This document shows positions 43,254 through 51,429 of a DNA stretch of 64,000 bases, in pieces; positions within the stretch are counted from its first letter, which is position 1, and the number at the start of each line of letters is the position of its first letter. A model generated the notes under the pieces. It searched no databases. It saw only the letters and a list, made by a program, of their open reading frames with translations, and had not been told where the DNA came from. The stretch comes from Algoriphagus oliviformis (GTDB lineage: Bacteria; Bacteroidota; Bacteroidia; Cytophagales; Cyclobacteriaceae), in the NCBI RefSeq assembly GCF_017254915.1, contig NZ_JAFKCT010000002.1, positions 62,001 through 126,000 on the forward strand, in the 5' to 3' direction. The position numbers and the translations under genes were made by a program.

Positions 43254-44218
43254 CAGATTTTGATCGTTTTGATGGGCAAGATCATGTCCAGCAGCGCCAG
43301 ACCGAGGGCTGCGAGGAGAAAGTAAAAGTACTTGTTGGAGCTGGCCTCGACCATGCGGGTATTGGCCACGCCGCCTTCGAGTCGGTCGATGGCGGAGACG
43401 AGTTCGCCGATTTGCTGGGCTTCGTCGGAGATCTCAAAGTAGTCGCCTGAAGTCTCCGAAGCCGCCAGCCGGAGGGAGTTGGATTCCAGCTTGGAGATGG
43501 CCGGCTCTCCGGTGCCTGGGTCGATCACCATCCCGTTGCCTCTTGGGATTTGGCTGCCCTTTTGGGTGCCAATGCCAAGGGAGAAGACTTTGATGTTGTT
43601 TTCCGCGAGTTCGGATACGATGCTTTCGAAGTCGTCGCCGAAGTTTTCCCCATCGGAAATCAAGATCACTGACTTGGCTTTCACTTCCTGGCTTTCGTCC
43701 TTCATAAATCTATCCATGGCCATCTTCAGCGGTGCGGTCAGATCCGTGCCTGCATTGGGCACCAAGCCGGTATTCAAGCCATCGATATACAGCTGGATCA
43801 CGGCCTGGTCAAAAGTCAGCGGACACTGCATGAACGCCTCGGAGCTGAAAATGATCAGGCCGATGCGGTCGGAAGGGAAGCTTTTGATGAGGTTTTTCAG
43901 CTCAAACTTGATGCGCTGGAGTCGGCTCGGGCCGATGTCGGTCGCGTTCATGGACTGGGAGAGGTCCACGGCGATGAAGATGTCTTTCCCTTCTTCTTTG
44001 ACTTCCTTGAAGGAATTGCCGATCGATGGGCCAGCAAAGGCGATCAGGAAAAGGATGAAATAAGCCGTCCTGACAATCAGCTTGGTGAAAAGCCGCTGCT
44101 TCTCCACCTTCAGCTTGCGGTTGATCGCCCAGAATCGGGTGAGGTAAAACAGGTAAAGCAGGATGAAGACCCCCGTCAGCAAAAGGGTAAGTCTCAGGTC
44201 AGGGTATGCCCAAATCAT
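43253..44218 (-). CDS. VWA-domain membrane protein (BatA/BatB-like)
   Basis: The 321-residue protein has two N-terminal membrane helices (about 8-28 and 48-66), a von Willebrand factor A domain with the MIDAS motif DLSQS (Asp85, Ser87, Ser89), Thr in AGTDLTAP and Asp in LISDGENF, and a final membrane helix (about 297-315). This is the BatA/BatB layout: helix-VWA-helix with the domain in the periplasm. Bat proteins were linked to aerotolerance in Bacteroides and are usually next to a MoxR ATPase gene, which is missing here. It is divergent from the TonB receptor gene. Confidence 0.92.
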   Translation of the reverse strand: MIWAYPDLRLTLLLTGVFILLYLFYLTRFWAINRKLKVEKQRLFTKLIVRTAYFILFLIAFAGPSIGNSFKEVKEEGKDIFIAVDLSQSMNATDIGPSRLQRIKFELKNLIKSFPSDRIGLIIFSSEAFMQCPLTFDQAVIQLYIDGLNTGLVPNAGTDLTAPLKMAMDRFMKDESQEVKAKSVILISDGENFGDDFESIVSELAENNIKVFSLGIGTQKGSQIPRGNGMVIDPGTGEPAISKLESNSLRLAASETSGDYFEISDEAQQIGELVSAIDRLEGGVANTRMVEASSNKYFYFLLAALGLALLDMILPIKTIKI

Positions 44219-44359
44219 GGCCTGAAATTAGGAAATTAAACCTAATTTGAAAGCTGGGCTTGGGGGATTGGGCTGAGGCTGGCAAAACTTCCCAAAGAAT
44301 TAACAAACATTAATTTCAGCTGCCCGTAGATCTAGCGTACTTTCCAAAAAACTCGCCAC

Positions 44360-46750
44360 ATGCCGCTTTTTAGAGTCCTGACCTTGTTTTTTTTGCTAAA
44401 CTTTGGATATCGGGCGTTTTCTCAGGATCAAGAATCCATCACCGGAGAAGTGCTCGACGTCACCAATTCCGAACCTCTGGTGGGTGCCAATGTGTACTGG
44501 GAAGGGAAGAGCAGCTCTGGCGTGGTCTCCGACTTGGACGGCCGGTTTAGCCTGAAAATCACCGAACTTCCCTACCGGCTTGTGATCTCCTACGTGGGCT
44601 ACGAGCAGTCCGTCCGGATCATCAGCGCCAAGGACGCCGAGAAGCCCATCCGCTTTTTTCTCAAGCCAGAGGAAATGTCCCTCGATGAGATCATTATCCA
44701 GGAGCGCCGTCCCGACGAGCAGGTCAAAAACATGGAAATGGGCAAGGCAACCGTGCCCATAGAGACGATCAAAAACATCCCGGCGCTGTTTGGCGAGGTG
44801 GATCTGCTGCGTAGCCTGCAGCTGCTGCCCGGAGTCAAGTCGGCGGGCGAGGGGACGACGGGGATTTTCGTCCGGGGCGGGTCCGCGGACCAAAATCTGG
44901 TGCAGCTAGACGGCGCGCCGGTGTACAACCCTTCCCACTTTTTCGGGATTTTCTCCGTATTTAACCCTGACGGAATCAAGAGTGTGGACCTGTACAAAGG
45001 AAACATGCCGGCTTCTTTTGGAGGTCGGGCGGCCTCGCTCATCGACGTGTCGCTGCGCGAAGGCAACAACGTCAAAGTCCGCGGTGAAGGCGGCATCGGG
45101 AGCATCTCTTCCCGCTTGACCGTGGACGGACCGCTTTTCGGCAACAACTCCACCTTCATCGTCAGCGGAAGGAGGACCTATGCGGATCTATTTCTGAAGC
45201 TTTCCTCTGACGAAAACATCAAAAACAACAAGCTCAACTTTCATGACCTGAGCGGCAAGGTTTCCTTTGTGCTCAATGACCGGGACAAAATATCCCTGTC
45301 CAGCTACCAGGGAAGCGACTTTCTGGGCTTGGAGAGGGAGTTTGGTCTTGGCTGGACCAACTGGGTGAGTGCGGTCAATTGGAGCCGGGTAAGTTCGGAG
45401 AATTTCTTTTTTGACCTGCAGGGCTACCACTCCCGCTACAGCTACACCGTTGAATTTGACGATCCCGAAAACGGCTTTGAGTGGAGCAACCAGCTCTCCG
45501 AGTCGGGATTGAAGGCTGTCTGGACTTTTTTGCCTAATGCCAAAACCCAACTCGCCTGGGGAGCGCACAGCCAATACTACCACTTTGCACCGATCGATCT
45601 GGAGCCCGCCGCCGAGAGCGCCATCCAGCCCATCGCCACCAACCCAAAAAACGGCCTGCTGAACAACCTTTTTGCGACAGCGACCTACGAGCTCTCTCCC
45701 AAGCTGAGTGCCGAGGCTGGGCTTAGGTGGGGGCTTTTCAACCAGGTGGGAAAAGGGGTGGACTACCTCTACGAGGGGGGAGTCCCAGGGCCAGAGGCCG
45801 ATATCACGGATTCCCTGTCCTATGGCACGCTGGAAAACATGCAGTTTTACCACGGACTGGAGCCCAGGATCGCTTTCCGCTACCTGATCAACGAGCAGTT
45901 TTCGCTGAAGACGGCCTACAACCGCAACTTCCAGTACATACAGATCGCGTCCAACAGCTCTGCGGGACTGCCGATAGACCGCTGGATACTCTCCGGCAGA
46001 TACATTGAGCCGGTGAGGAGCGACCAGATTTCCCTGGGACTCTTTCACAATTTTGACCAAAACCGTTGGGAGTTTTCCGCCGAGGGCTATTACAAAGACC
46101 TTCGAAACGTGATCGACCTGAGAAACGGGGCGCAAGTACTCTTCACAGACCAGGTGGAGACGGAGTTGCTGGCCGGAAAGGGCTGGGCCTATGGAGCGGA
46201 GTTTTTGCTGAGGAAAAACATCGGCAAGACCACCGGCTGGCTGGCTTACACCTGGTCAAGGACCTGGAGGGAGATCGAGGGGGTGAGCGAAGGCGAGCCC
46301 TACAATCCACGGTTTGACCGCCCCCACGACGTCACGCTGGTGCTCAACCATGAATTTTCGCCCAGCTGGTCAGCGGGTTTGACCTTTGTGTACACCACGG
46401 GACAGGCGGTGACTTTTCCGGTAGGCTCCTATCAGATGGACAACCAGTCCGTTCCGCTTTTCCCCGACGAAAGGAACGGGAGCCGCTTTCCCGACTACCA
46501 TCGCATGGACGCGTCAGTGACTTGGAAAAATGCGGACAAAGGCCGCAAGTGGCGCGGAAGCTGGAATTTCAGCGTTTACAATCTTTACGGAAGGAAAAAC
46601 CCCTTTGCGTACGAGTTTAGGACCATCTACAACGATGACATCAACTACGACTCGACCGAGGACGGAGAGATCATCTCCTCCAGGCCCGGCGTGGTCATGA
46701 CCTATCTCTTCACGTTCCTCCCTTCTATCACCTACAATTTTCAATTCTGA
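44360..46750 (+). CDS. TonB-dependent outer-membrane receptor with carboxypeptidase-regulatory-like N-domain
   Basis: The 796-residue protein has a signal peptide (1-21), a CarboxypepD_reg-like domain (about 25-110: ITGEVLDVTNSEPLVGANVYW...SDLDGRFSLKI), a plug domain (about 115-225, with LLPGVKSAGEGTTGIFVRGGSADQNLVQLDGAPVYNP) and a 22-strand-type barrel ending in TYNFQF, with the terminal Phe typical of barrel insertion. It imports an unknown ligand using TonB energy. Its stop codon overlaps the ATG of a DUF4249 lipoprotein, an established receptor-lipoprotein pairing in Bacteroidota. Confidence 0.94.
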   Translation: MPLFRVLTLFFLLNFGYRAFSQDQESITGEVLDVTNSEPLVGANVYWEGKSSSGVVSDLDGRFSLKITELPYRLVISYVGYEQSVRIISAKDAEKPIRFFLKPEEMSLDEIIIQERRPDEQVKNMEMGKATVPIETIKNIPALFGEVDLLRSLQLLPGVKSAGEGTTGIFVRGGSADQNLVQLDGAPVYNPSHFFGIFSVFNPDGIKSVDLYKGNMPASFGGRAASLIDVSLREGNNVKVRGEGGIGSISSRLTVDGPLFGNNSTFIVSGRRTYADLFLKLSSDENIKNNKLNFHDLSGKVSFVLNDRDKISLSSYQGSDFLGLEREFGLGWTNWVSAVNWSRVSSENFFFDLQGYHSRYSYTVEFDDPENGFEWSNQLSESGLKAVWTFLPNAKTQLAWGAHSQYYHFAPIDLEPAAESAIQPIATNPKNGLLNNLFATATYELSPKLSAEAGLRWGLFNQVGKGVDYLYEGGVPGPEADITDSLSYGTLENMQFYHGLEPRIAFRYLINEQFSLKTAYNRNFQYIQIASNSSAGLPIDRWILSGRYIEPVRSDQISLGLFHNFDQNRWEFSAEGYYKDLRNVIDLRNGAQVLFTDQVETELLAGKGWAYGAEFLLRKNIGKTTGWLAYTWSRTWREIEGVSEGEPYNPRFDRPHDVTLVLNHEFSPSWSAGLTFVYTTGQAVTFPVGSYQMDNQSVPLFPDERNGSRFPDYHRMDASVTWKNADKGRKWRGSWNFSVYNLYGRKNPFAYEFRTIYNDDINYDSTEDGEIISSRPGVVMTYLFTFLPSITYNFQF

Positions 46751-47586
46751 TGAAAAGGCTGACTTTATTGTTTCTGTTCCCATTGCTCTGGTCATGTCAG
46801 GAGGAAGTGGTCTTGCCTCTGGGAGAAAAAGATACTCCAATCCCGACCATCGAGGCCTACTGGACTGACCAGGGCTCTTTCAACGAGGTCAAGCTCACGC
46901 TCTCCAAGGACTACTATGATTCCGCCGATGTGGAGGTGATCCGCGATGCCCAGGTGACTATCACCGCACTTAGCAGTGGCCGGGTGATTCCCTTTGTGTA
47001 TCTCGGCGAGGCGAAAGCCTACAAGCCTGCCAATCCCTCCGAGAAGGCCGTGGTGGGAGAGAGGTACCGGCTGAGCATAAACTGGGAAGACAAGGTCTTT
47101 GTGTCCGAGGGCGAAATGCTCCAGCCGCCGATAGTCGATAGCGTCACTTGGAGCTTTGAGGAAGAGCGGCTGTTTAGGGACGAGGGATACTATATCAAGG
47201 TCTATGGCAAGATCCCTTTTACCGAAAACAACAACTACCGGATCCGGGTGATAGAAAACGATACGCTACAAAACCAACCGGAGGACTACCTGCTTTTTGA
47301 CGACACCTTTGGGTTGCAGTTTTTTGAGGAAGGCCTGGAATTGAGCTATGCGTTTGAGGAAAACGACAAGGTGAGGCTTGAGCTTTTCCGTCTCAACCGG
47401 GACGCCTTCGAGTTTCTCAACCAGCTCGTGGGCCTGTTTTTCAACGACGGTGGGCTCTTCAGTCCTCCTCCCCAAAATCCGGACTCCAACATCAAGGTCA
47501 TCCAGGGGCAGTCGGAGGTCTTGGGCTATTTTGTGGTCACTCCCGTACTTTCACAGACGGTCGTGATCCAGGCCAAATACGACTGA
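46750..47586 (+). CDS. DUF4249 lipoprotein, partner of the TonB receptor
   Basis: The 278-residue protein has a lipobox (LLWSC, Cys16) and a beta-rich body with YRLSINWEDKVFVSEGEML, the DUF4249 pattern. It is likely anchored to the outer membrane next to the receptor encoded immediately upstream, with which it shares one base (TGATG). Ligand unknown. Confidence 0.86.
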   Translation: MKRLTLLFLFPLLWSCQEEVVLPLGEKDTPIPTIEAYWTDQGSFNEVKLTLSKDYYDSADVEVIRDAQVTITALSSGRVIPFVYLGEAKAYKPANPSEKAVVGERYRLSINWEDKVFVSEGEMLQPPIVDSVTWSFEEERLFRDEGYYIKVYGKIPFTENNNYRIRVIENDTLQNQPEDYLLFDDTFGLQFFEEGLELSYAFEENDKVRLELFRLNRDAFEFLNQLVGLFFNDGGLFSPPPQNPDSNIKVIQGQSEVLGYFVVTPVLSQTVVIQAKYD

Positions 47587-47638
47587 GACTCGATTTTCAT
47601 AGGCAAGTCGCCTTTCAACTATTTCCCTTAAGTAGAAA

Positions 47639-47653
47639 TACGAAAAAATCGTA
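47639..47653. promoter_or_regulatory. Putative BlaI operator 1 (TACGA-N5-TCGTA)
   Basis: TACGA (47639-47643), five A, and TCGTA (47649-47653) form a dyad 33 bases before the blaI ATG at 47687. A -7-like TACCTTTC lies at 47675-47682, so a bound repressor would cover the -33 region. The same dyad with identical spacing recurs at 50988 and 52668. Confidence 0.62.
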
Positions 47654-47686
47654 GGAAGTTGTTTTTTGATTTTTTACCTTTCAAGT

Positions 47687-48058
47687 ATGGAAGAATTGAA
47701 TCAAAACGAAGAACAGATCATGGCGATCTTCTGGACCCAGGGAGAATTGCTGATCAGGGATGTGCTGGACCAACTGCCAGATCCCAAACCGCCCTACACC
47801 ACCTTGGCCTCTACGATCAAAAACATCGAGCGAAAAGGCTACCTCACCCACAGAATGTATGGGACGGTCAATATCTACAAGCCAGCAGTCAAGCAGGAGG
47901 ATTACAGCAAAAAGAGCTTCAACCGACTGGTGACCCATTTTTTTGGGGGCTCGGTGGGCAATTTCCTATCCTTCATGGTGAAGGAGAAAAGCATTTCCGA
48001 CAAGGAAGTGAAGGAGCTTCAGGACATGATTGACAAAATGGACGATTCCGCCAAGTAA
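47687..48058 (+). CDS. BlaI/MecI/CopY family transcriptional repressor (first copy)
   Basis: The ATG at 47687 gives a 123-residue protein with the BlaI winged helix: ELNQNEEQIMAIFWTQGELLIRDVLDQLP, PPYTTLASTIKNIERKGYL as recognition helix and wing, and a C-terminal dimerisation part (DYSKKSFNRLVTHFFGG). BlaI-type dimers bind palindromic operators and leave them when a membrane sensor triggers cleavage. The next gene, an M56 metallopeptidase, starts on the last base of the stop codon. A related pair lies at 51.1 kb. Confidence 0.93.
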   Translation: MEELNQNEEQIMAIFWTQGELLIRDVLDQLPDPKPPYTTLASTIKNIERKGYLTHRMYGTVNIYKPAVKQEDYSKKSFNRLVTHFFGGSVGNFLSFMVKEKSISDKEVKELQDMIDKMDDSAK

Positions 48059-49371
48059 TGGAAGCGCTGCTGATCTACCTGCTTGAAGTATCTGTCTGTC
48101 TGGGGATTTCCCTTTTGATCTACAGGTTCTTGCTTAGCGGATTGACTTTTTTCGCCTGGAACAGGTCTATTCTGCTCGCCATGCTCGTCCTGTCGGGAGT
48201 GATCCCCTTGCTGAGCCTGGAGTTTTTCGGCATTGGCAACCAAGTGTCGGAGATGAGCCTGCCTGTCTTTCAGGTGGGAGAGCAGGTGAAGTCCTCGGGA
48301 AATGGCTGGCTTTCTTGGACCGAACTTTTGGTCTGGGCTTATGTGATCGGAGCCTTGTTTGTCGCCGCGCGACTGGTGTTTGGCTTCATGGCTTCGCAAA
48401 AGCTGCTTGGCCAGGCCCGCTTGGCCAGGTTTGGCAGTTTTTGGGTGGCGATCCATCCCCAGTTTGTGCCAGCGTCCTTTTTTGACTACATCCTGATGCC
48501 TGACTTTGATCCCCAGGATAGCAAGCAAAAGCAGATATTGGCGCACGAGTCGGTACATGTAAGGCTGAAGCATAGCTGGGATCTTTTGTTGGTCAACTTT
48601 GCCAAAGTCCTGTTTTGGTTTAACCCCCTGATCTACCTCTTCGAGCGCTCGCTTCGGGAAGTGCACGAGTATCAAGCGGACCAGGGTGTGACCCGGCAGG
48701 TGGCGCGCAAGGAGTATGCGACCCTGCTGCTCCAGCTGATTACCCCTAAGCCAGGTTGGCAGTTTATGAACAACTTCAACCAGTTTCAGACCAAAAAGCG
48801 CATCCAAATGATGGGAAGAGCTGCGTCGGAGCCTTTCCAGCGCCTGCGGTTTTTGACCGTGATCCCAGCCATCGGGCTTTTGGTTTTCATGTTTTCCTGC
48901 GAAAAAGAAGATGCGCTGCCCATGCCCTCTGCTGAAGAGCTGAGAAATGCCACCCTGATATTGAATCCTGCGGATGAGGTTTTCGACGTGGTGGAAGACC
49001 AGCCCAATCCTCCGGGAGGGATGGCCGGATGGAATATGTATCTGAGCAAAAATCTCAAATATCCCTATCAAGCCCGTCGAATGGGCATAGAGGGAACGGT
49101 GATCGTCCTCTTTGAAATCATGAAAGACGGTGCGATCCGAAATGTGGAGGTCCTTCGCGGAATAGGCGGAGGAGCGGATGAGGAGGCGATGCGCGTGGTG
49201 ATGAACTCGCCCAATTGGGAGCCTGGTCGCCAGAAAGGCAATCCGGTGGTGACCAGGATGAGGCTGCCGATCCGATTTAAGCTGGGAACTGACACATCGA
49301 TTGCTTCCGGTCTCAAGGAGGAATTGGTCTCTGGGGTAAAGCCCCAAGTCACGGTGGTAGGCTACAACTAA
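48058..49371 (+). CDS. M56 (BlaR1-like) membrane metallopeptidase with a C-terminal TonB domain
   Basis: The 437-residue protein has membrane helices at about 5-25, 36-56 and 90-112, a zinc peptidase site HESVH (His163, Glu164, His167) with the third ligand in VHEYQAD near residue 204, another hydrophobic segment (184-196), and a last helix (265-280) that ends FSC (Cys281) like a lipobox. The C-terminal 90 residues form a TonB-C domain (NPPGGMAGWNMYLSKNLKYP...LRGIGGGADEEAMRVV...LPIRFKLG). The peptidase would face the cytoplasm and cut the co-encoded BlaI; the TonB-C part would face the periplasm. No penicillin-binding sensor domain is present, so the signal is unlikely to be a beta-lactam. 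Confidence 0.93.
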   Translation: MEALLIYLLEVSVCLGISLLIYRFLLSGLTFFAWNRSILLAMLVLSGVIPLLSLEFFGIGNQVSEMSLPVFQVGEQVKSSGNGWLSWTELLVWAYVIGALFVAARLVFGFMASQKLLGQARLARFGSFWVAIHPQFVPASFFDYILMPDFDPQDSKQKQILAHESVHVRLKHSWDLLLVNFAKVLFWFNPLIYLFERSLREVHEYQADQGVTRQVARKEYATLLLQLITPKPGWQFMNNFNQFQTKKRIQMMGRAASEPFQRLRFLTVIPAIGLLVFMFSCEKEDALPMPSAEELRNATLILNPADEVFDVVEDQPNPPGGMAGWNMYLSKNLKYPYQARRMGIEGTVIVLFEIMKDGAIRNVEVLRGIGGGADEEAMRVVMNSPNWEPGRQKGNPVVTRMRLPIRFKLGTDTSIASGLKEELVSGVKPQVTVVGYN

Positions 49372-49405
49372 GCTTTGGCTTAGCCGCAGAAATAAAAACA
49401 ACAAG

Positions 49406-49442
49406 AACCAGGCGCGATGGTCTTGCCCAAGCCTGGTTTTTT
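49406..49442 (+). terminator. Terminator between the M56-TonB gene and the next TonB-domain gene
   Basis: An 8-bp stem (aaccaggc / gcctggtt) with a 17-base loop that can form a small inner pairing is followed by six T. Only 32 bases separate it from the next ATG, and no -33/-7 pair is visible there, so the next gene probably depends on read-through. Confidence 0.7.
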
Positions 49443-49474
49443 AAGACATCTATCTACTAAAAAATCATAACACC

Positions 49475-50227
49475 ATGAAAAGAGAAGTTTTGATTAGAAC
49501 GGTACTCCTTGCCGTAGTGATGGCTTTAAGCTTCCACTCGGCTGTATTTTCGCAAAGCAAGGACTTTGTCATCGAAGGAAAAGTCAACGATCCCGACGGA
49601 AACAAGGCTCCGGGCGCTACGATAGTGCTCAAGGGGACCACCACCGGCACGGTGACGGACTTGGACGGCAACTTTTCCATCAAAGTCCCTACGGAGCAGG
49701 CTGTTTTGGTGATCCGGCATTTCACCACCACACAAGTCTGGGAAGATACCTTTGATGCGGGCAAAAAGTACGTCATCAAGCTCGCTCCGGATTCGGTCTC
49801 ACGGTCCAGTCAGGTTTTTGACCGGGTGGAGGAAGTGCCCAGACCCAAAAGCGGCAACGATGGCTGGTATGCCTACCTTGCCAAAAACATCAAATATCCC
49901 CAAAGCGCGAGAAAAAACGGAGTCGTAGGCACCGTCATCGTTGGCTTTGAAGTCCATGCGGACGGCTCGGTGCAAAACGTCGAGATACTTCGCGGGATAG
50001 GAGGGGAATGCGACCGGGAGGCCGCTCGAGTAGTCGCCGCTGGACCTGACTGGGAGCCGGGAAAGATCTCCGGTCAGGCGGTGAACACCCGCATGAGCAT
50101 TCCTGTCCAGTTTAAGCTTCAGGGTGCCGAGCCATCACTTTCCGATGCCAAGGAAAACACCATTGCCAGGCTTTACGGCGAAAGCAGCCTGGTGGTGATC
50201 GGCTACCTTCCGCAGGCGTCGAGATAG
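49475..50227 (+). CDS. Secreted protein: carboxypeptidase-regulatory-like domain plus TonB-C domain
   Basis: The 250-residue protein has a signal peptide (1-26), a CarboxypepD_reg_2 domain (about 31-105: IEGKVNDPDGNKAPGATIVLKG...VTDLDGNFSIKV) and a TonB-C domain (about 128-218) with YAYLAKNIKYPQSARKNGVVGTVIVGFEV and LRGIGGECDREAARVV. This resembles a swapped combination: the N-domain normally seen on TonB receptors joined to the C-domain normally seen on TonB. Its TonB-C domain is a close relative of those in the M56 protein and the next lipoprotein. It is probably anchored neither in the inner nor outer membrane. Confidence 0.86.
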   Translation: MKREVLIRTVLLAVVMALSFHSAVFSQSKDFVIEGKVNDPDGNKAPGATIVLKGTTTGTVTDLDGNFSIKVPTEQAVLVIRHFTTTQVWEDTFDAGKKYVIKLAPDSVSRSSQVFDRVEEVPRPKSGNDGWYAYLAKNIKYPQSARKNGVVGTVIVGFEVHADGSVQNVEILRGIGGECDREAARVVAAGPDWEPGKISGQAVNTRMSIPVQFKLQGAEPSLSDAKENTIARLYGESSLVVIGYLPQASR

Positions 50228-50319
50228 GGTAGATCCAAATCGTTCTGAGTAGTCCTTCTTTTGGAAAAAACCAAAGGCAGGAAGTGTATGTCCAAATTTT
50301 AACCTAAACCAAATAAATC

Positions 50320-50823
50320 ATGAAAAACAACATGTTGAAATTCAGAAGTATGGCATTGATCCCAGCATTGGGTCTGATGCTGTTGTCCACCGCATGCGAG
50401 ATCTCTCCGGAGGAAGAGCTGGAGGGGCCCACCCAGGTCGAGGCTAAGCAGAGCATAGGCCCGTCCAATCTTACCGCCAGGGTCAACGACGTCGGCAAAG
50501 ACGGCAAAGAAGTCTTTGATGTGACCGAGGTGCAACCCCTTCCTCCGGGAGGTATGCAGGGCTGGAATACCTACTTGTCCTCAAACTTGAGCTACCCCAG
50601 CCAAGCCCGGGAGATGGGGATAGAGGGCACGGTGATCGTCGTGTTTTTGGTCAACTCGGACGGTTCGGTCTCCAACGTGGAAATCCTCCGGGGGATAGGT
50701 GCGGGGTGTGATGCCGAGGCGCTACGTGTCGTGGAGAACTCTCCCAATTGGACGCCTGCCCAGCAAAAGGGCCAAGTGGTCAATTCACGGATGAGGCTTC
50801 CGGTTCGGTTTAAGCTAAGCTGA
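50320..50823 (+). CDS. TonB-C-domain lipoprotein resembling the detached C-terminal half of the M56 protein
   Basis: The 167-residue protein has a lipoprotein signal with lipobox LSTAC (Cys26). The signal (ALIPALGLMLLSTACE) aligns with the last helix of the upstream M56 protein (TVIPAIGLLVFMFSCE), and the following linker (EVFDVTEVQPLPPGGM against EVFDVVEDQPNPPGGM) and TonB-C domain match it closely to the end (LPVRFKLS). The simplest reading is a duplicated and detached C-terminal half of the M56 gene, in which the last membrane helix became a lipoprotein signal. It would be exported and lipid-anchored. Its ligand or partner is unknown. Confidence 0.88.
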   Translation: MKNNMLKFRSMALIPALGLMLLSTACEISPEEELEGPTQVEAKQSIGPSNLTARVNDVGKDGKEVFDVTEVQPLPPGGMQGWNTYLSSNLSYPSQAREMGIEGTVIVVFLVNSDGSVSNVEILRGIGAGCDAEALRVVENSPNWTPAQQKGQVVNSRMRLPVRFKLS

Positions 50824-50950
50824 TCGGCCTAGCTCAACTCGGGTAAAATGTTGCCCCAAGGGTAAACCTTAGCTGACAACGACCCGTTTGAACGGCTATA
50901 CGAAGCCTCCTAGCATTCAGACATAGGCTAAACCAACTCAACAGAAATGG

Positions 50951-50977
50951 CCCTGGTTACCTCCAGGGTTGTTTTTT
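50951..50977 (+). terminator. Terminator before the second blaI
   Basis: A 6-bp stem (ccctgg / ccaggg) with a TTACCT loop, slightly extended by flanking pairs, is followed by a GTTTTTT tail. It separates the TonB-domain genes from the second BlaI-M56 unit. Confidence 0.66.
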
Positions 50978-50987
50978 GAAATAAACC

Positions 50988-51021
50988 TACGATATGATCG
51001 TAATAAAATGACCTGATCGTA
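50988..51021. promoter_or_regulatory. Putative BlaI operator 2: one perfect and one partial dyad
   Basis: TACGA-N5-TCGTA occurs perfectly at 50988-51002. A second TCGTA at 51017-51021 has a partial left half (AATGA at 51007-51011). CCTACGAT and ATCGTAGG also form a wider inverted repeat across the region. The second half-site lies 21 bases before TATCTTGG (51043-51050, a near-match to TAnnTTTG), the same spacing as between operator 1 and its -7 element. Confidence 0.6.
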
Positions 51022-51054
51022 GGTTTTCATTTTTAGCTTTTTTATCTTGGGTGT

Positions 51055-51429
51055 ATGGAAGATTTGATACCACAGGAGGAGCAGGCCATGCGGGTCTTTT
51101 GGAAGCTCGAGCGGGGAATAGTCCGAGATGTACTAGACGCGCTACCGGAGCCGAAGCCTCCCTACACGACGCTGGCCTCTACCGTCAAGTCCTTGGAGAA
51201 AAAGGGCTACCTCGGCCACAAGACCTACGGCAAGACCCACGAGTATTTTGTCCTGATCAAGGAAGGGGATTACAAAAAGAAGACCTTCAATCGAGTCCTT
51301 CGAGACTTTTTTGGGGGGTCGGTGGAAAATGTCCTTTCCTTTTTGGTCAAGGAAGAAAAGATCTCTGGCAAAGAAGTGGGGGAACTGCAGCGGCTGATAG
51401 ACGAGTACGAGAAAGGCAATAAGTCATGA
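51055..51429 (+). CDS. BlaI/MecI/CopY family transcriptional repressor (second copy)
   Basis: The 124-residue protein is a paralogue of the first repressor: EEQAMRVFWKLERGIVRDVLDALP, the near-identical recognition stretch PPYTTLASTVKSLEKKGYL, and a similar C-terminus (NRVLRDFFGGSVENVLSFLVKEEKISGKEV). The shared recognition helix and the shared operator words suggest the two repressors could bind the same sites and cross-regulate. It overlaps the M56 gene that follows by 4 bases (ATGA). Confidence 0.92.
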   Translation: MEDLIPQEEQAMRVFWKLERGIVRDVLDALPEPKPPYTTLASTVKSLEKKGYLGHKTYGKTHEYFVLIKEGDYKKKTFNRVLRDFFGGSVENVLSFLVKEEKISGKEVGELQRLIDEYEKGNKS

